The notes beneath the pieces were generated by a model. That model did not search any database. It worked only from the letters and a program-made list of their open reading frames with translations, and was not told the origin of the DNA. The translations under genes were made by a program, and so were the position numbers. Shown in pieces: positions 38,513 to 47,859 of a stretch of 64,000 nt of DNA (position 1 is the stretch's first letter; each line of letters begins with the position of its first letter). This stretch comes from Pachypanchax playfairii. Its lineage: Eukaryota > Chordata > Actinopteri > Cyprinodontiformes > Aplocheilidae. The stretch spans positions 755,718 through 819,717 of the forward strand of contig SSNP01000031.1 of assembly GCA_006937955.1 (NCBI GenBank), read 5' to 3'.

Positions 38513-39263
38513 TGTCAGGTTCAGTGTTTGTGTGTGCTGTGTTTTCTGTGTCGGGTGAGTTCTCTGCTTGCAGTGAGGATCTACGCTGGAGAGTGAGGCA
38601 GATTGACAACACCTGGTGGCGATCTGCACTGATGAGGAGCAGGGACTACTTAAGCCTGAGGAAGATGTTCAGTCTTCGCCTGGTTGTTGACCTGAATGGT
38701 AGCTTCCCTTGTGCCAAATCCTTGAGTAATTCCTAGTGATTCTGTGTGAAGTATTTTCTGAGTTTTCTGAGCCTTTTTGCGATTTTTGTGATTTTTGTAT
38801 TTCTGGGAGAAACGTCTGGATATTACCCTGTGTGAATTAACCCTGCTCTCTCCAGGATTATTCACCCTGCTCCTCACGTTCCGAGGATTCCTTCGTGTCC
38901 AGTGTATGATCGCCTGCAGCCACCGTCTGTCTCCCTCCAGCCTCCTCACCCGACCCTGGACTCACCAACTCCCTGCACAGCACCGCACTGGACCTGGCCT
39001 CCCTCCAAGCTCTGCTTCAACCACCACTCTGTGAGTTTCTCCTCACCAGACTTTGTTCTATCAGAAGGATCAACTTATCTGGATTTGGAACTAACCGTCT
39101 TCTCTATTACAGTGCTTAGACTTTCCTTGACGCACCGGACCACCAAGCACATTCACGCACTGTACATAGACATTGTAAATAAACTTTTCACTTTTGCACC
39201 TGAGAGTTTGTCTGAGTCTGAGTCCTTGCAATGTGGGTCACAAAACTGACTGAGCCCGTGACA
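38513..39263 (+). repeat. 5' LTR of the chromovirus
   Basis: The LTR is 751 bp. It contains a TATA-like cttaag (38649-38654), a predicted RNA start near 38678, and an AATAAA at 39178-39183. It matches the 3' LTR apart from one 9-bp direct-repeat unit (tttttgtga) that is present here and missing there. Confidence 0.95.
38649..38688 (+). promoter_or_regulatory. LTR core promoter and predicted RNA 5' end
   Basis: A cttaag TATA-like box lies about 28 bp before gcctggttgtt (38678-38688). That 11-mer is the exact reverse complement of the sequence just after the LTR, which marks it as the likely first bases of the self-priming RNA. Confidence 0.65.
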
Positions 39264-40271
39264 GAACAACCAGGCCAGTCTGACCCCGCGGACTCAGCCA
39301 GACAGATTTCAGTCGTCACCCCTGAGATGTTTTCTAGACATGATTCCATGTTGAACTCGCTGTGTGAACGACAGCAATATTGTCAGCAGCGGTTAGAGGA
39401 AGTCACAGGACTTCTTCAGACTGTCTCTAACCAGCTGTCTGTGGTGTCTCAGCCATCTCCGCCGGTTGTCGTAGCTTCCCCAGAGCCAGAGACTGCAGTT
39501 CCCCTGGCGTGTGCACCGGTGCGCAACATTTTGCTGCCTAACCCGGAAGCTTATGCAGGGGAAGCAGGTAAAGGATCTGGATTCTTGTTGCAATGTTCAC
39601 TAATATTCTGCCGTTCTCCTCAGTCCTTTCCAGATGACGCATCCAAAATAGCCCATATCATCGGCTTACTGAGAGGACGCGCACTCAGATGGGCTGAGGC
39701 AAAGTACAGTTACGCAGTCATATTACGCACCCCTCTGGAGACCTTCATAAAGGACTTCGAACAAACCTTCACCTACCGTAAGTCAGAGACTGAGATCACA
39801 CACATCCTCCGGCACATTAAACAAGGCAAGAAGTCAGTGGCTGACTTTGCAGTAGACTTCCGGACTGTGGCTGCAGAATCCGGCTGGAACGCACCGGCGC
39901 TCAAAGGAGCGTTTCTGGGTGCTCTAAATAAGCCGATTAGAGAGCAGTTAATTCACAGAGATGAACCCCAGTCCTTGGAGGAGCTGATCAGCCTAGCTAC
40001 GAAGATTGACCACAGGATGACCGGTTATTTGTGGGACGAACACCGAGCTCGTTCTCCGCCTCGGACTAGTCTAAGGACAACTGAGAATGCGCCCAACGCC
40101 AGAGCTGCGCCGGTTCAGACCGGAGAGGAACCGATGCAGCTGGGGAACGCTCGGCTATCTCCCACTGAACGACAGAGACGGATGGAGGCACGTGAGTGTT
40201 TATACTGTGGAACAACAGGACACTTCATCGCTGCCTGTCCGAAACGTTTAAACCGCTCCAGCCGTCAGTAA
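39231..40271 (+). CDS. Chromovirus Gag-like protein
   Basis: The frame has 346 codons. The first ATG lies inside the 5' LTR; a later in-frame ATG at 39327 is an alternative start. A capsid-like middle (LRGRALRWAEAKYSYAV, FIKDFEQTF, SVADFAVDFRTVA) resembles Ty3/Gypsy Gag, which packages the RNA into particles. One zinc knuckle CLYCGTTGHFIAAC (CX2CX4HX4C) lies near residues 323-336, just before the end. It ends at TAA (40269-40271), inside the hairpin of a frameshift signal leading to pol. Confidence 0.88.
   Translation: MWVTKLTEPVTEQPGQSDPADSARQISVVTPEMFSRHDSMLNSLCERQQYCQQRLEEVTGLLQTVSNQLSVVSQPSPPVVVASPEPETAVPLACAPVRNILLPNPEAYAGEAGKGSGFLLQCSLIFCRSPQSFPDDASKIAHIIGLLRGRALRWAEAKYSYAVILRTPLETFIKDFEQTFTYRKSETEITHILRHIKQGKKSVADFAVDFRTVAAESGWNAPALKGAFLGALNKPIREQLIHRDEPQSLEELISLATKIDHRMTGYLWDEHRARSPPRTSLRTTENAPNARAAPVQTGEEPMQLGNARLSPTERQRRMEARECLYCGTTGHFIAACPKRLNRSSRQ
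39265..39275 (+). promoter_or_regulatory. Primer-binding site complementary to own RNA 5' end
   Basis: aacaaccaggc begins one base after the LTR and pairs over 11 nt with 38678-38688. In Tf1/sushi-type elements the RNA folds back on itself to prime reverse transcription instead of using a tRNA. The absence of a tRNA-type tgg start here supports that reading. Confidence 0.75.
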
Positions 40272-43200
40272 CTCCGAGAGGTCTGACGGTTCCGGAAAAA
40301 AAACCCTCTCGCTTAACATTACCCATAACTCTGTTATATAACTCTGACTCTTTCCAGACGCAAGCTCTTGTTGACTCCGGGTGTGAAAGAAACCTTTTGG
40401 ACGCAGATCTCGCCAAACAGCTGCGGCTTCCGGTTCATCCACTGCAGACTCCCGTCAACGTCTCCGCCTTGGATGGCCGATCTCTCACCGCCATCACCCA
40501 CCGGACCAGTGACGTAGAGGTGGTAATTTCTGGTAACCATCGAGAGAAGATTTCGTTTTTGATTTTCCCCTCTACGCAGGTTCCGGTGGTGCTGGGCCAT
40601 CCTTGGTTACAGACTCACAATCCACACATCAATTGGACTGAAGGGAAGATTGACTCCTGGAGTCTTCAGTGTCTATCGCAGTGTTTACATTCAGCTCTGG
40701 CTCGATCTCCGTCATCACAGACTTCTAGATCAGAGGAGATTCCAGACATCACCCGAGTCCCTCAGGAATATCACGACCTACGTCACATTTTCAGTAAGTC
40801 CCGGGCAATTTCTTTGCCCCCGCATAGGCCATATGACTGTGCAATTGAACTGTTTCCTGGAGCCCCCATGCCGTCCAGTCGGCTCTACAATATCTCTCGC
40901 CCTGAACGCGAGAGCATGGAGGAGTACATCAGGGAGTCACTGGAGGCAGGGATCATTCGCCGGTCCACGTCTCCCCTGGGAGCAGGTTTTTTCTTTGTTG
41001 CAAAGAAGGATGGGTCCCTCAGACCCTGCATTGACTTTAGAGCTCTGAATCAGATCACTGTAAAAAACAAATATCCATTACCTCTTTTAGCATCTGCTTT
41101 TGAATCTGTGCAGGGAGCAACGATCTTCACCAAGTTGGACTTAAGGAACGCCTATCATCTCGTCCGTATTAGGGAAGGGGATGAATGGAAAACAGCTTTC
41201 AATACACCACTCGGACATTTTGAATATCTGGTCATGCCTTTTGGACTAACTAATGCACCCGCTGTTTTTCAGGCTCTCATCAACGACGTTCTCAGAGACT
41301 TTTTGAACTCATTCGTGTTTGTGTACTTAGATGACATTTTGATTTTTTCTTCCTCAGAGGCTGAACACAGAGTCCATGTCAGACAGGTGCTTCAGCGCCT
41401 TTTAGAGAACCGACTTTTCGTGAAAGCAGAAAAGTGCGAGTTCCATGCTCGGTCTGTTGGGTTCCTGGGCTTTATATTCGAGGATGGACAGGTAAAGCCG
41501 GACCCAGCCAAGGTTCAGGCTGTGGTGGACTGGCCCACCCCAGCCACTCGTAAGCAGCTGCAGAGTTTCCTGGGATTTGCTAATTTCTATAGAAAGTTTA
41601 TCCGTAACTACAGTCAAACTGCTGCTGCTCTAACTTCTTTAACATCCACTAAGACTGCCTTCAGCTGGACTCCAGAGGCAGAACACGCATTTAAACAGCT
41701 GAAGGAGAAGTTCAGCCGTGCCCCCATCCTCATTCAACCTGATCCAGCTCGACAGTTCACCATGGAGGTGGACGCTTCAGACTCCGGCGTGGGTGCAGTC
41801 CTGTCTCAGGTGGGACAGAAGGACCAACGACTGCACCCCTGCGCTTTCTTCTCGCGTCGCCTGACGCCCACTGAACGAGGGTACGACGTGGGAGACCGGG
41901 AACTGTTGGCGATTAAGCTGGCATTTGAGGAGTGGAGGCACTGGCTGGAAGGGGCAGCGGAACCAGTCCTGGTGTGGACTGACCATAAAAACCTCGCCTA
42001 CTTACAGGAAGCAAAACAACTCAACCCCCGTCAATCTCGTTGGTCCCTGTTTTTTGCCCGTTTTAACTTTCTGATCTCTTACAGACCCGGTTCCAAGAAC
42101 ATAAAACCAGATGCACTGTCCCGTCAATTCTCTGTCGATGAGCCCCCTGAGACTCGCACCATTGTTCCCCGAGAATGTGTCATCGGAGCAGTCACGTGGG
42201 ACATCGAAGAGGCGATAAGTCGTGCACAACAGGCTGATCCTGGACCTGCTAATCAACCACCTAACCGCAGGTATGTCCCACAGACTGTGCGTTCCCGCCT
42301 GCTCCACTGGGCCCACACCGCCCGTTTCTCAGCACATCCCGGGGTGGGTAGAATGATGGGTTTGATTCGGCGGTCTTTCTGGTGGCCCTCCATGTACCGT
42401 GATATTAAGGAGTATGTCCAAGCCTGTCAGTTGTGTGCACGCAATAAGTCCTCCAATCAGCACCCCCACGGGCTGCTCCAACCCCTTGAGACCCCTGGCA
42501 GACCCTGGTCTCATGTAGCCCTTGACTTCATTACGGGTCTGCCGGTCAGCAGAGGATTTTCTGTCATTTTAACTGTAGTAGATCGTTTTTCCAAGGCTTG
42601 TCACCTCATCCCTCTTAAAAGGCTCCCATCGGCCCTTGAGACTGCTAAACTCCTAGTAAAGCATGTGTTCCGCCTCCATGGGCTTCCCCAGGAGGTTTTG
42701 TCTGACCGTGGACCCCAGTTTATTGCCCAGGTCTGGAGGGAGTTCTTCGTGGCGCTCGGGGCGCGGGTGGTCCTCAGCTCCGGGTTTCATCCGCAAACGA
42801 ATGGTCAAACTGAGCAGATGAATCAGGAGCTGGAGGCCGCCCTGCGCTGCGTGTGCTCGAACGACCCCTCCACCTGGAGCGACCATCTCCCTTGGGTTGA
42901 ATATGCACACAACGCTCATGTTTCCTCTGCTACCAACAAATCACCCTTCGAGATCTCCTTAGGCTATCAACCTCCCCTCTTCCCTTCTGAAAATGTTCCC
43001 CCAGCTCATCCTTCAGTGCAAGCCCACGTCCAGCGGTGTAGACGCACCTGGGCGCAGACGGTGGCAGCGTTAGAGCGCACCAAAGAGCAAAACCGGAAGA
43101 CTGCCAATCGGCGACGTCTTCCTGCGCCCATCTACACCGTTGGGCAGAAAGTCTGGTTATCGACCCGGGACATCCAACTTAAGAACACTAACAAGAAACT

Positions 43201-43573
43201 TGCCCCCCGCTTCATTGGTCCATTTGAGATCCTGTCTGTCCCGGGTCCCTCCACTGTCAAGCTCCGTTTACCTACCTCCATGCGTATTCATCCCGTATTT
43301 CATGTTTCACTCATCAAGCCAGTCTCCTCTAGTCCCCTGTGTCCACCATCCACTCCCCCCCCGCCCGCCCGTGTAGTGGATGGACATTTAGTCTACACTG
43401 TCGATCGTCTGCTGGACGTCCGCAGACGAGGAAGGGGCCGGCAGTATCTCGTGTCCTGGGAGGGCTACGGCCCCGAGGAAAGGTCCTGGGTGCCGGCCTC
43501 CTTTACTGAAGACCCTCAGCTTATTCGTGATTTTGAGGCTTCTCGTGCCTTACCGCCAGGTGGCGGTCGTTGA
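40196..43573 (+). CDS. Chromovirus Pol polyprotein with chromodomain
   Basis: This is an uninterrupted frame in -1 relative to gag. Expected entry is by frameshift at 40247, not at its first Met. Domains by frame residue: protease DSG at 60-62; reverse transcriptase with LRPCIDFRALN and YLDD at 377-380; RNase H with EVDASDSGVGAV; integrase with an HHCC zinc finger (CQLCARN) and catalytic D777, D837 and E873 (DD35E); and a C-terminal chromodomain (about 1062-1120, YLVSWEGYGPEERSWVP). The chromodomain is thought to guide integration through modified histones. No broken key residue is seen. Confidence 0.93.
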   Translation: MFILWNNRTLHRCLSETFKPLQPSVTPRGLTVPEKKPSRLTLPITLLYNSDSFQTQALVDSGCERNLLDADLAKQLRLPVHPLQTPVNVSALDGRSLTAITHRTSDVEVVISGNHREKISFLIFPSTQVPVVLGHPWLQTHNPHINWTEGKIDSWSLQCLSQCLHSALARSPSSQTSRSEEIPDITRVPQEYHDLRHIFSKSRAISLPPHRPYDCAIELFPGAPMPSSRLYNISRPERESMEEYIRESLEAGIIRRSTSPLGAGFFFVAKKDGSLRPCIDFRALNQITVKNKYPLPLLASAFESVQGATIFTKLDLRNAYHLVRIREGDEWKTAFNTPLGHFEYLVMPFGLTNAPAVFQALINDVLRDFLNSFVFVYLDDILIFSSSEAEHRVHVRQVLQRLLENRLFVKAEKCEFHARSVGFLGFIFEDGQVKPDPAKVQAVVDWPTPATRKQLQSFLGFANFYRKFIRNYSQTAAALTSLTSTKTAFSWTPEAEHAFKQLKEKFSRAPILIQPDPARQFTMEVDASDSGVGAVLSQVGQKDQRLHPCAFFSRRLTPTERGYDVGDRELLAIKLAFEEWRHWLEGAAEPVLVWTDHKNLAYLQEAKQLNPRQSRWSLFFARFNFLISYRPGSKNIKPDALSRQFSVDEPPETRTIVPRECVIGAVTWDIEEAISRAQQADPGPANQPPNRRYVPQTVRSRLLHWAHTARFSAHPGVGRMMGLIRRSFWWPSMYRDIKEYVQACQLCARNKSSNQHPHGLLQPLETPGRPWSHVALDFITGLPVSRGFSVILTVVDRFSKACHLIPLKRLPSALETAKLLVKHVFRLHGLPQEVLSDRGPQFIAQVWREFFVALGARVVLSSGFHPQTNGQTEQMNQELEAALRCVCSNDPSTWSDHLPWVEYAHNAHVSSATNKSPFEISLGYQPPLFPSENVPPAHPSVQAHVQRCRRTWAQTVAALERTKEQNRKTANRRRLPAPIYTVGQKVWLSTRDIQLKNTNKKLAPRFIGPFEILSVPGPSTVKLRLPTSMRIHPVFHVSLIKPVSSSPLCPPSTPPPPARVVDGHLVYTVDRLLDVRRRGRGRQYLVSWEGYGPEERSWVPASFTEDPQLIRDFEASRALPPGGGR
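40247..40289 (+). promoter_or_regulatory. Programmed -1 frameshift signal at gag-pol overlap
   Basis: A slippery heptamer TTTAAAC (40247-40253) is read T TTA AAC in the gag frame. Eight bases later a 7-bp stem forms from ccgtcag (40262-40268) and ctgacgg (40283-40289), with a 14-nt loop that carries the gag stop and a possible inner 3-bp ctc/gag stem. Heptamer, register, spacing and stem all fit the classical arrangement. Confidence 0.8.
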
Positions 43574-43583
43574 GGGGGGGTAA

Positions 43584-44325
43584 TGTCAGGTTCAGTGTTT
43601 GTGTGTGCTGTGTTTTCTGTGTCGGGTGAGTTCTCTGCTTGCAGTGAGGATCTACGCTGGAGAGTGAGGCAGATTGACAACACCTGGTGGCGATCTGCAC
43701 TGATGAGGAGCAGGGACTACTTAAGCCTGAGGAAGATGTTCAGTCTTCGCCTGGTTGTTGACCTGAATGGTAGCTTCCCTTGTGCCAAATCCTTGAGTAA
43801 TTCCTAGTGATTCTGTGTGAAGTATTTTCTGAGTTTTCTGAGCCTTTTTGCGATTTTTGTATTTCTGGGAGAAACGTCTGGATATTACCCTGTGTGAATT
43901 AACCCTGCTCTCTCCAGGATTATTCACCCTGCTCCTCACGTTCCGAGGATTCCTTCGTGTCCAGTGTATGATCGCCTGCAGCCACCGTCTGTCTCCCTCC
44001 AGCCTCCTCACCCGACCCTGGACTCACCAACTCCCTGCACAGCACCGCACTGGACCTGGCCTCCCTCCAAGCTCTGCTTCAACCACCACTCTGTGAGTTT
44101 CTCCTCACCAGACTTTGTTCTATCAGAAGGATCAACTTATCTGGATTTGGAACTAACCGTCTTCTCTATTACAGTGCTTAGACTTTCCTTGACGCACCGG
44201 ACCACCAAGCACATTCACGCACTGTACATAGACATTGTAAATAAACTTTTCACTTTTGCACCTGAGAGTTTGTCTGAGTCTGAGTCCTTGCAATGTGGGT
44301 CACAAAACTGACTGAGCCCGTGACA
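43584..44325 (+). repeat. 3' LTR of the chromovirus
   Basis: The LTR is 742 bp, following a polypurine tract. By eye it has no base substitution relative to the 5' LTR, only a 9-bp length difference. It is followed by the atata target duplication and the tail of the Tc1 element. Confidence 0.95.
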
Positions 44326-44560
44326 ATATAACAAAGTATTGAGATTAACTTTTGTTATTAACCAAATACTTATTTTCCACCATAATTTGCAAATAAATTC
44401 TTTAAAAATCAGACAATGTAATTTTCTGGATTTTTTTTCCTCATTTTGTCTCTCATAGTTGAGGTATACCTATGATGAAAATTACAGGCCTCTCTGATCT
44501 TTTTAAGTGGGAGAACTTACACAATTGGTGGCTGACTAAATACTTTTTTGCCCCACTGTA

Positions 44561-45477
44561 GATGGAGACTCCTTTGTTTACACTTTTTGTTACTCACTCA
44601 AAATAACCTAACATAGAGCAGGCAATGTAATTGTGCCACGGAGGATGGGTATGACTGCAAACAGCAGTGACAGAAATAGGGAAATGATGAAGCAAATATG
44701 CTTGGCCGTGCAGTATTAATCAGAGCTACAATTCATTCTGTTTGTTGCTGTTCTCTCTTCCACAAACAGACACCAGTAAGGAAATTGCTCAAACAGGATA
44801 AACATATTGTATTTCTTGTTATGCAATACTTACCTGTTTCCACTGGTGAAGATCTTGGAATTGATAGCAGGAAAATCAGGCTGCACCCCATCGAGTAGCT
44901 GGGATATCTATAATACAGAACCTGGTGGTAGAATAGTATCTGAGGCTTACCTTTTGGGATCCAGTTTATCTGAGCTTTCACAGTGGGCTGATGTGAGTTT
45001 ACTTCAGTGTAGTATGTGGGAGGATAAAGAAAAACATGACACTGAGAGTACCCAGGGGTTAGAACATCTTTATGTTGTTCGTTGATCCTAATTAGAGCCA
45101 CTGATCTCACAAGACTCAGATGGGCCACTTTAAAGTTCTGTTCTGTGCTTCCTACAGAGCTCCACTATCTGTTTGAAAATCAATAACCTGAGCTTCATTT
45201 GGCAAGAAAAATTTTTTTTTTTCTTTAAACTTGCCCATTTGACATAATCTACCATTCACCTAAATAATGTTGCTTGAAACACAAATGAATGTATAAAATC
45301 CGTGAAACAAGTTCTCCATGTTCAAAAATTTAACTAACTAGCTTTAGCCAAATTTCTTGCACTGACTTTTTTCCTTTGCATCATCTTCTCCCCTCTCCCC
45401 TATTTTCCTCTCTGTATTTCCCTGTTTCTCCCTGGCATCTTTTACCCCACCGACCCCCCAACCCCCCCAACCCCCAG
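44561..45477 (+). other. Intron between Tc1 copy 1 and exon g
   Basis: No feature is recognised apart from the C-rich acceptor tract (45446-45477). Confidence 0.5.
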
Positions 45478-45570
45478 GTGCAAGATGCAGTGCGCTGTCG
45501 AATGGGGGGCTGTAAAGATGACAGCGAAAACTCCCCAGACTCCTGCAAGAATGGACAGGTGCAGATCATG
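45478..45570 (+). CDS. adgrb2: adgrb2 exon g: proximal cytoplasmic tail
   Basis: The exon is 93 nt (31 codons), phase 0 at both ends, following a very C-rich tract ending in cccccag; the donor is GTGAAT. It reads VQDAVRCRMGGCKDDSENS then PDSCKNGQVQIM. The SPDSCKNGQ segment is diagnostic for ADGRB2 among the three paralogues. It can join exon h (TDFEK) or the candidate exon at 47177, both in phase 0. Confidence 0.94.
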
Positions 45571-46041
45571 GTGAATAGCATTCCATTTCCATCAGACAAT
45601 GCAACTCGGCTGCCTCATACTAACAGGCTGGCAGTTACTGCAAGCTTAAAGCGCAATAGAAAGATGCACGATTGTTAAAGTGTTTGAATTCATACCTGGC
45701 TTTTTTCCTTCATCTTATCCATGTTTACTTTGTTAAATGCTTATTATTTGTGCATTTTTTGCATTTTCTCTTCTTGTTCTCCAGATATTTAATTTTGTTT
45801 TTCTCCATCAAGCCTTATTGGGGTCTATATTATTTTTGAAGCATACATTTATGTGTGTTACATATTTTGTTTAGAATGGGATACATTTGAAAGACCAGAA
45901 TGATTCACCAGTGTCAGGGTGCCAACACTACAACTATGAGTGGCCTTTAATGGTCTTTGCGTTTTTCTGATCCGACTTTTGTGTGTGTAAGGGTCATGGG
46001 TTTCAAAAGTATTTGATGTTATCAAGTTGAATCTTTAAAGT
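45571..46041 (+). other. Intronic sequence after exon g
   Basis: Nothing is recognised after the GTGAAT donor. Confidence 0.45.
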
Positions 46042-46425
46042 ACACTCTCAGAAATAGAGGTACGAGACAAGGACATTTTTGTACCTATAGGTAAATTGTT
46101 TTAAAATGTTCCCTTAAAAGTACAATATTTGTCTTTAAAAGGTCAGAAATGCTCCTTAGAGTGTTCAAATTGATATAAAGTATAAATTTGTACCATTTCA
46201 ACTGCACCGGCAACCCTGGCCAAGGCTGGTTAATCTCCATTTTATTAAGTTTCTTCCATCATTTTCAATATTATGTTTCGGAATGTTGGTTTAAGACTTC
46301 AAAATGTGGCATAATTTTACTGTTTTAGTGGAACAACTTCACAAGGTACAAAAATGGACCTTGACTACAGGGTACACCCCCAGCGACAAGAATTTGTACC
46401 CTTCTTGTCGCTGGGGGTGCAGTTG
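46042..46425. repeat. Repeat-like segment ending in a perfect 18-bp hairpin
   Basis: The segment is rich in ggtac/gtacc words and starts near cactctcagaaatagaggta, a pattern seen in fish non-autonomous elements. It ends with arms caccccc.. (46375-46392) and ..gggggtg (46402-46419) that are perfect complements around a 9-nt loop. Confidence 0.55.
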
Positions 46426-47176
46426 AGTAGCTGACCACACACTGTTCTCAATCTCTCTTGTTCACCTATTGTTTGTTGTTTTATGTCAGCCATGGCATAA
46501 TGCAGCTGTCATAAAATGTTCTGATGTGCCAACATGTCTGCGGTATTGAAGCATTTTAAAATAGAAAATGAGAGCGGTTCAGTTGACATTTGAAGCATTG
46601 CCAATTCAGGTATTTCCTGTGGCAGTAGTGATAGAGTAAAATTGAAAAATTTGGCTTTGCACATAGAGTTCCCCCAACTAACTGCTAATGCTAGGCAGCA
46701 AGAAGCAAAATATTGCCAGTACTGGAGTGAGACGACTCATTATCTGCAGATAGTTAATCTTAAATTAACCAATTAATGATTTTATATCAGGGACGAAAAA
46801 ATCCCTAGACATATCCCACCTGTAAAGCTATCATTCTATTCAGTAAGTCTGTTGTAAATGCAATTGTTGTTTACATAAAATCTGATTGGGCCATTTTTTT
46901 CTTGGTGGCATTAACTGTAATGATTTAATGAAGCCATCACAAGTTATATTAGTAACCGAATTATAGTAAGTACCATTCACTCAGATGCCCTTGGTGTATA
47001 CAGAGAAAATCTTATGAGCATGTTAAACCCTTGACATTTCGGCAGCTTATAAGGTTGTAAAAGTCTAGCAAAAATTTCTTGTTGAAAATCATTTGAATAG
47101 CTGCAATCTAAATAGGTCCGATTTTTACCTATACCGTTTCAGCTTTATGTTGTTATTTTTTTTTTTCCTCTATCAG

Positions 47177-47467
47177 AAGTGTGCAAGCATCTATGGACAG
47201 CAGCATGGCTCTCGTCACAGCACACCCCTGTGCCTGTCGGCTTGTCACTCGCAGCCGCCACCATCGTGCCAGCAGACATCATATCAACAAGCCAGTTACC
47301 ACAGTCTACCTTGCAGCAACCGCAACTATATGTTAGACCCCAGCCAAGCAAAAGAGCATACCCCCATCTTGAACAATACCCACAACCACGTCCACAATTA
47401 CATCAGCAGCCGATCAGTAGGTCACCTGTGGAAAAAAAGAACCAAAGTTTCTAGCAATTCTGAGTAG
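47177..47467 (+). CDS. Candidate unannotated adgrb2 exon (80-codon cassette or alternative C-terminus)
   Basis: A strong pyrimidine tract and tatcag acceptor precede an open frame in phase 0, matching the end of exon g. It starts KCASIYGQQHGSRHSTPLC and is rich in Gln, His, Ser and Cys. Two readings are possible. A GTAGGT donor after 47416 would give a 240-nt symmetric cassette that rejoins exon h in frame. Otherwise the frame stops at 47465-47467, with an ATTAAA poly(A)-type signal about 40 nt later (47507-47512), giving a short alternative tail. I do not recognise the peptide. A second frame is also open here, so a chance reading frame remains possible. Confidence 0.4.
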   Translation, partial: KCASIYGQQHGSRHSTPLCLSACHSQPPPSCQQTSYQQASYHSLPCSNRNYMLDPSQAKEHTPILNNTHNHVHNYISSRSVGHLWKKRTKVSSNSE

Positions 47468-47859
47468 TAAGAGCTGTGTGAGGCAAAAGGTGCAATCTGT
47501 GAAAAAATTAAATGCTTCACATAAGTGATACTATTCCATAATAATAATTGTGGGTGAAAGACAAACAAAACTATTACAATTATTTCATAAAAATTAGTTC
47601 AATACAAAAATTGGAATGATAGGAATATTGATGTGTCACTGACTGTAAATGAAAGTAACAAAAAACAGACACAATGATTGATCCACCTAGTATTGCTTTT
47701 TGTAATGAAAATTCTGTGAAAATTGCAACAATGACGGCTCTACACTGTTTTTCTTTCTCTGTAGTTGCCCTTACCTTTAAGCTATTACACTTATGCTAAA
47801 GTTTCAAAATTTTTAATCAATTGTTGAAGTCAATGTTCATACTGCTGGGGATCCACATG

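Larger units (their letters stand above)
38513..44325 (+). mobile_element. Complete Ty3/Gypsy chromovirus (Tf1/sushi type)
   Basis: The element is 5813 bp, with LTRs of 751 and 742 bp beginning TGTCAGG and ending TGACA, and the target duplication atata on both sides. In order: 5' LTR, self-complementary primer-binding site, gag with a zinc knuckle, pol (protease, RT, RNase H, integrase, chromodomain) in the -1 frame, a G-rich polypurine tract (tgaggggggg), 3' LTR. Chromodomain Ty3/Gypsy elements of fish such as sushi are the closest known type. Both coding frames are open, so the copy may be functional. It sits in the sense direction of adgrb2. Confidence 0.95.
37141..44558 (+). mobile_element. 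Tc1-like transposon copy 1, split by an LTR retrotransposon
   Basis: The element begins cagtggggcaaaaagtattt and ends with its inverted counterpart, flanked by TA on each side (37139-37140, 44559-44560). The TIRs are about 200 bp. Removing the LTR element and one 5-bp duplication leaves about 1600 bp, against 1602 bp for the intact copy at 53542. The transposase frame begins at 37503. It is in the intron between exons f and g. Confidence 0.93.

Noticed and set aside
38512..38736. 74-codon frame repeated in both LTRs
   Set aside because: Its identity in the two places follows from LTR identity; it crosses the promoter and RNA start and shows no domain.
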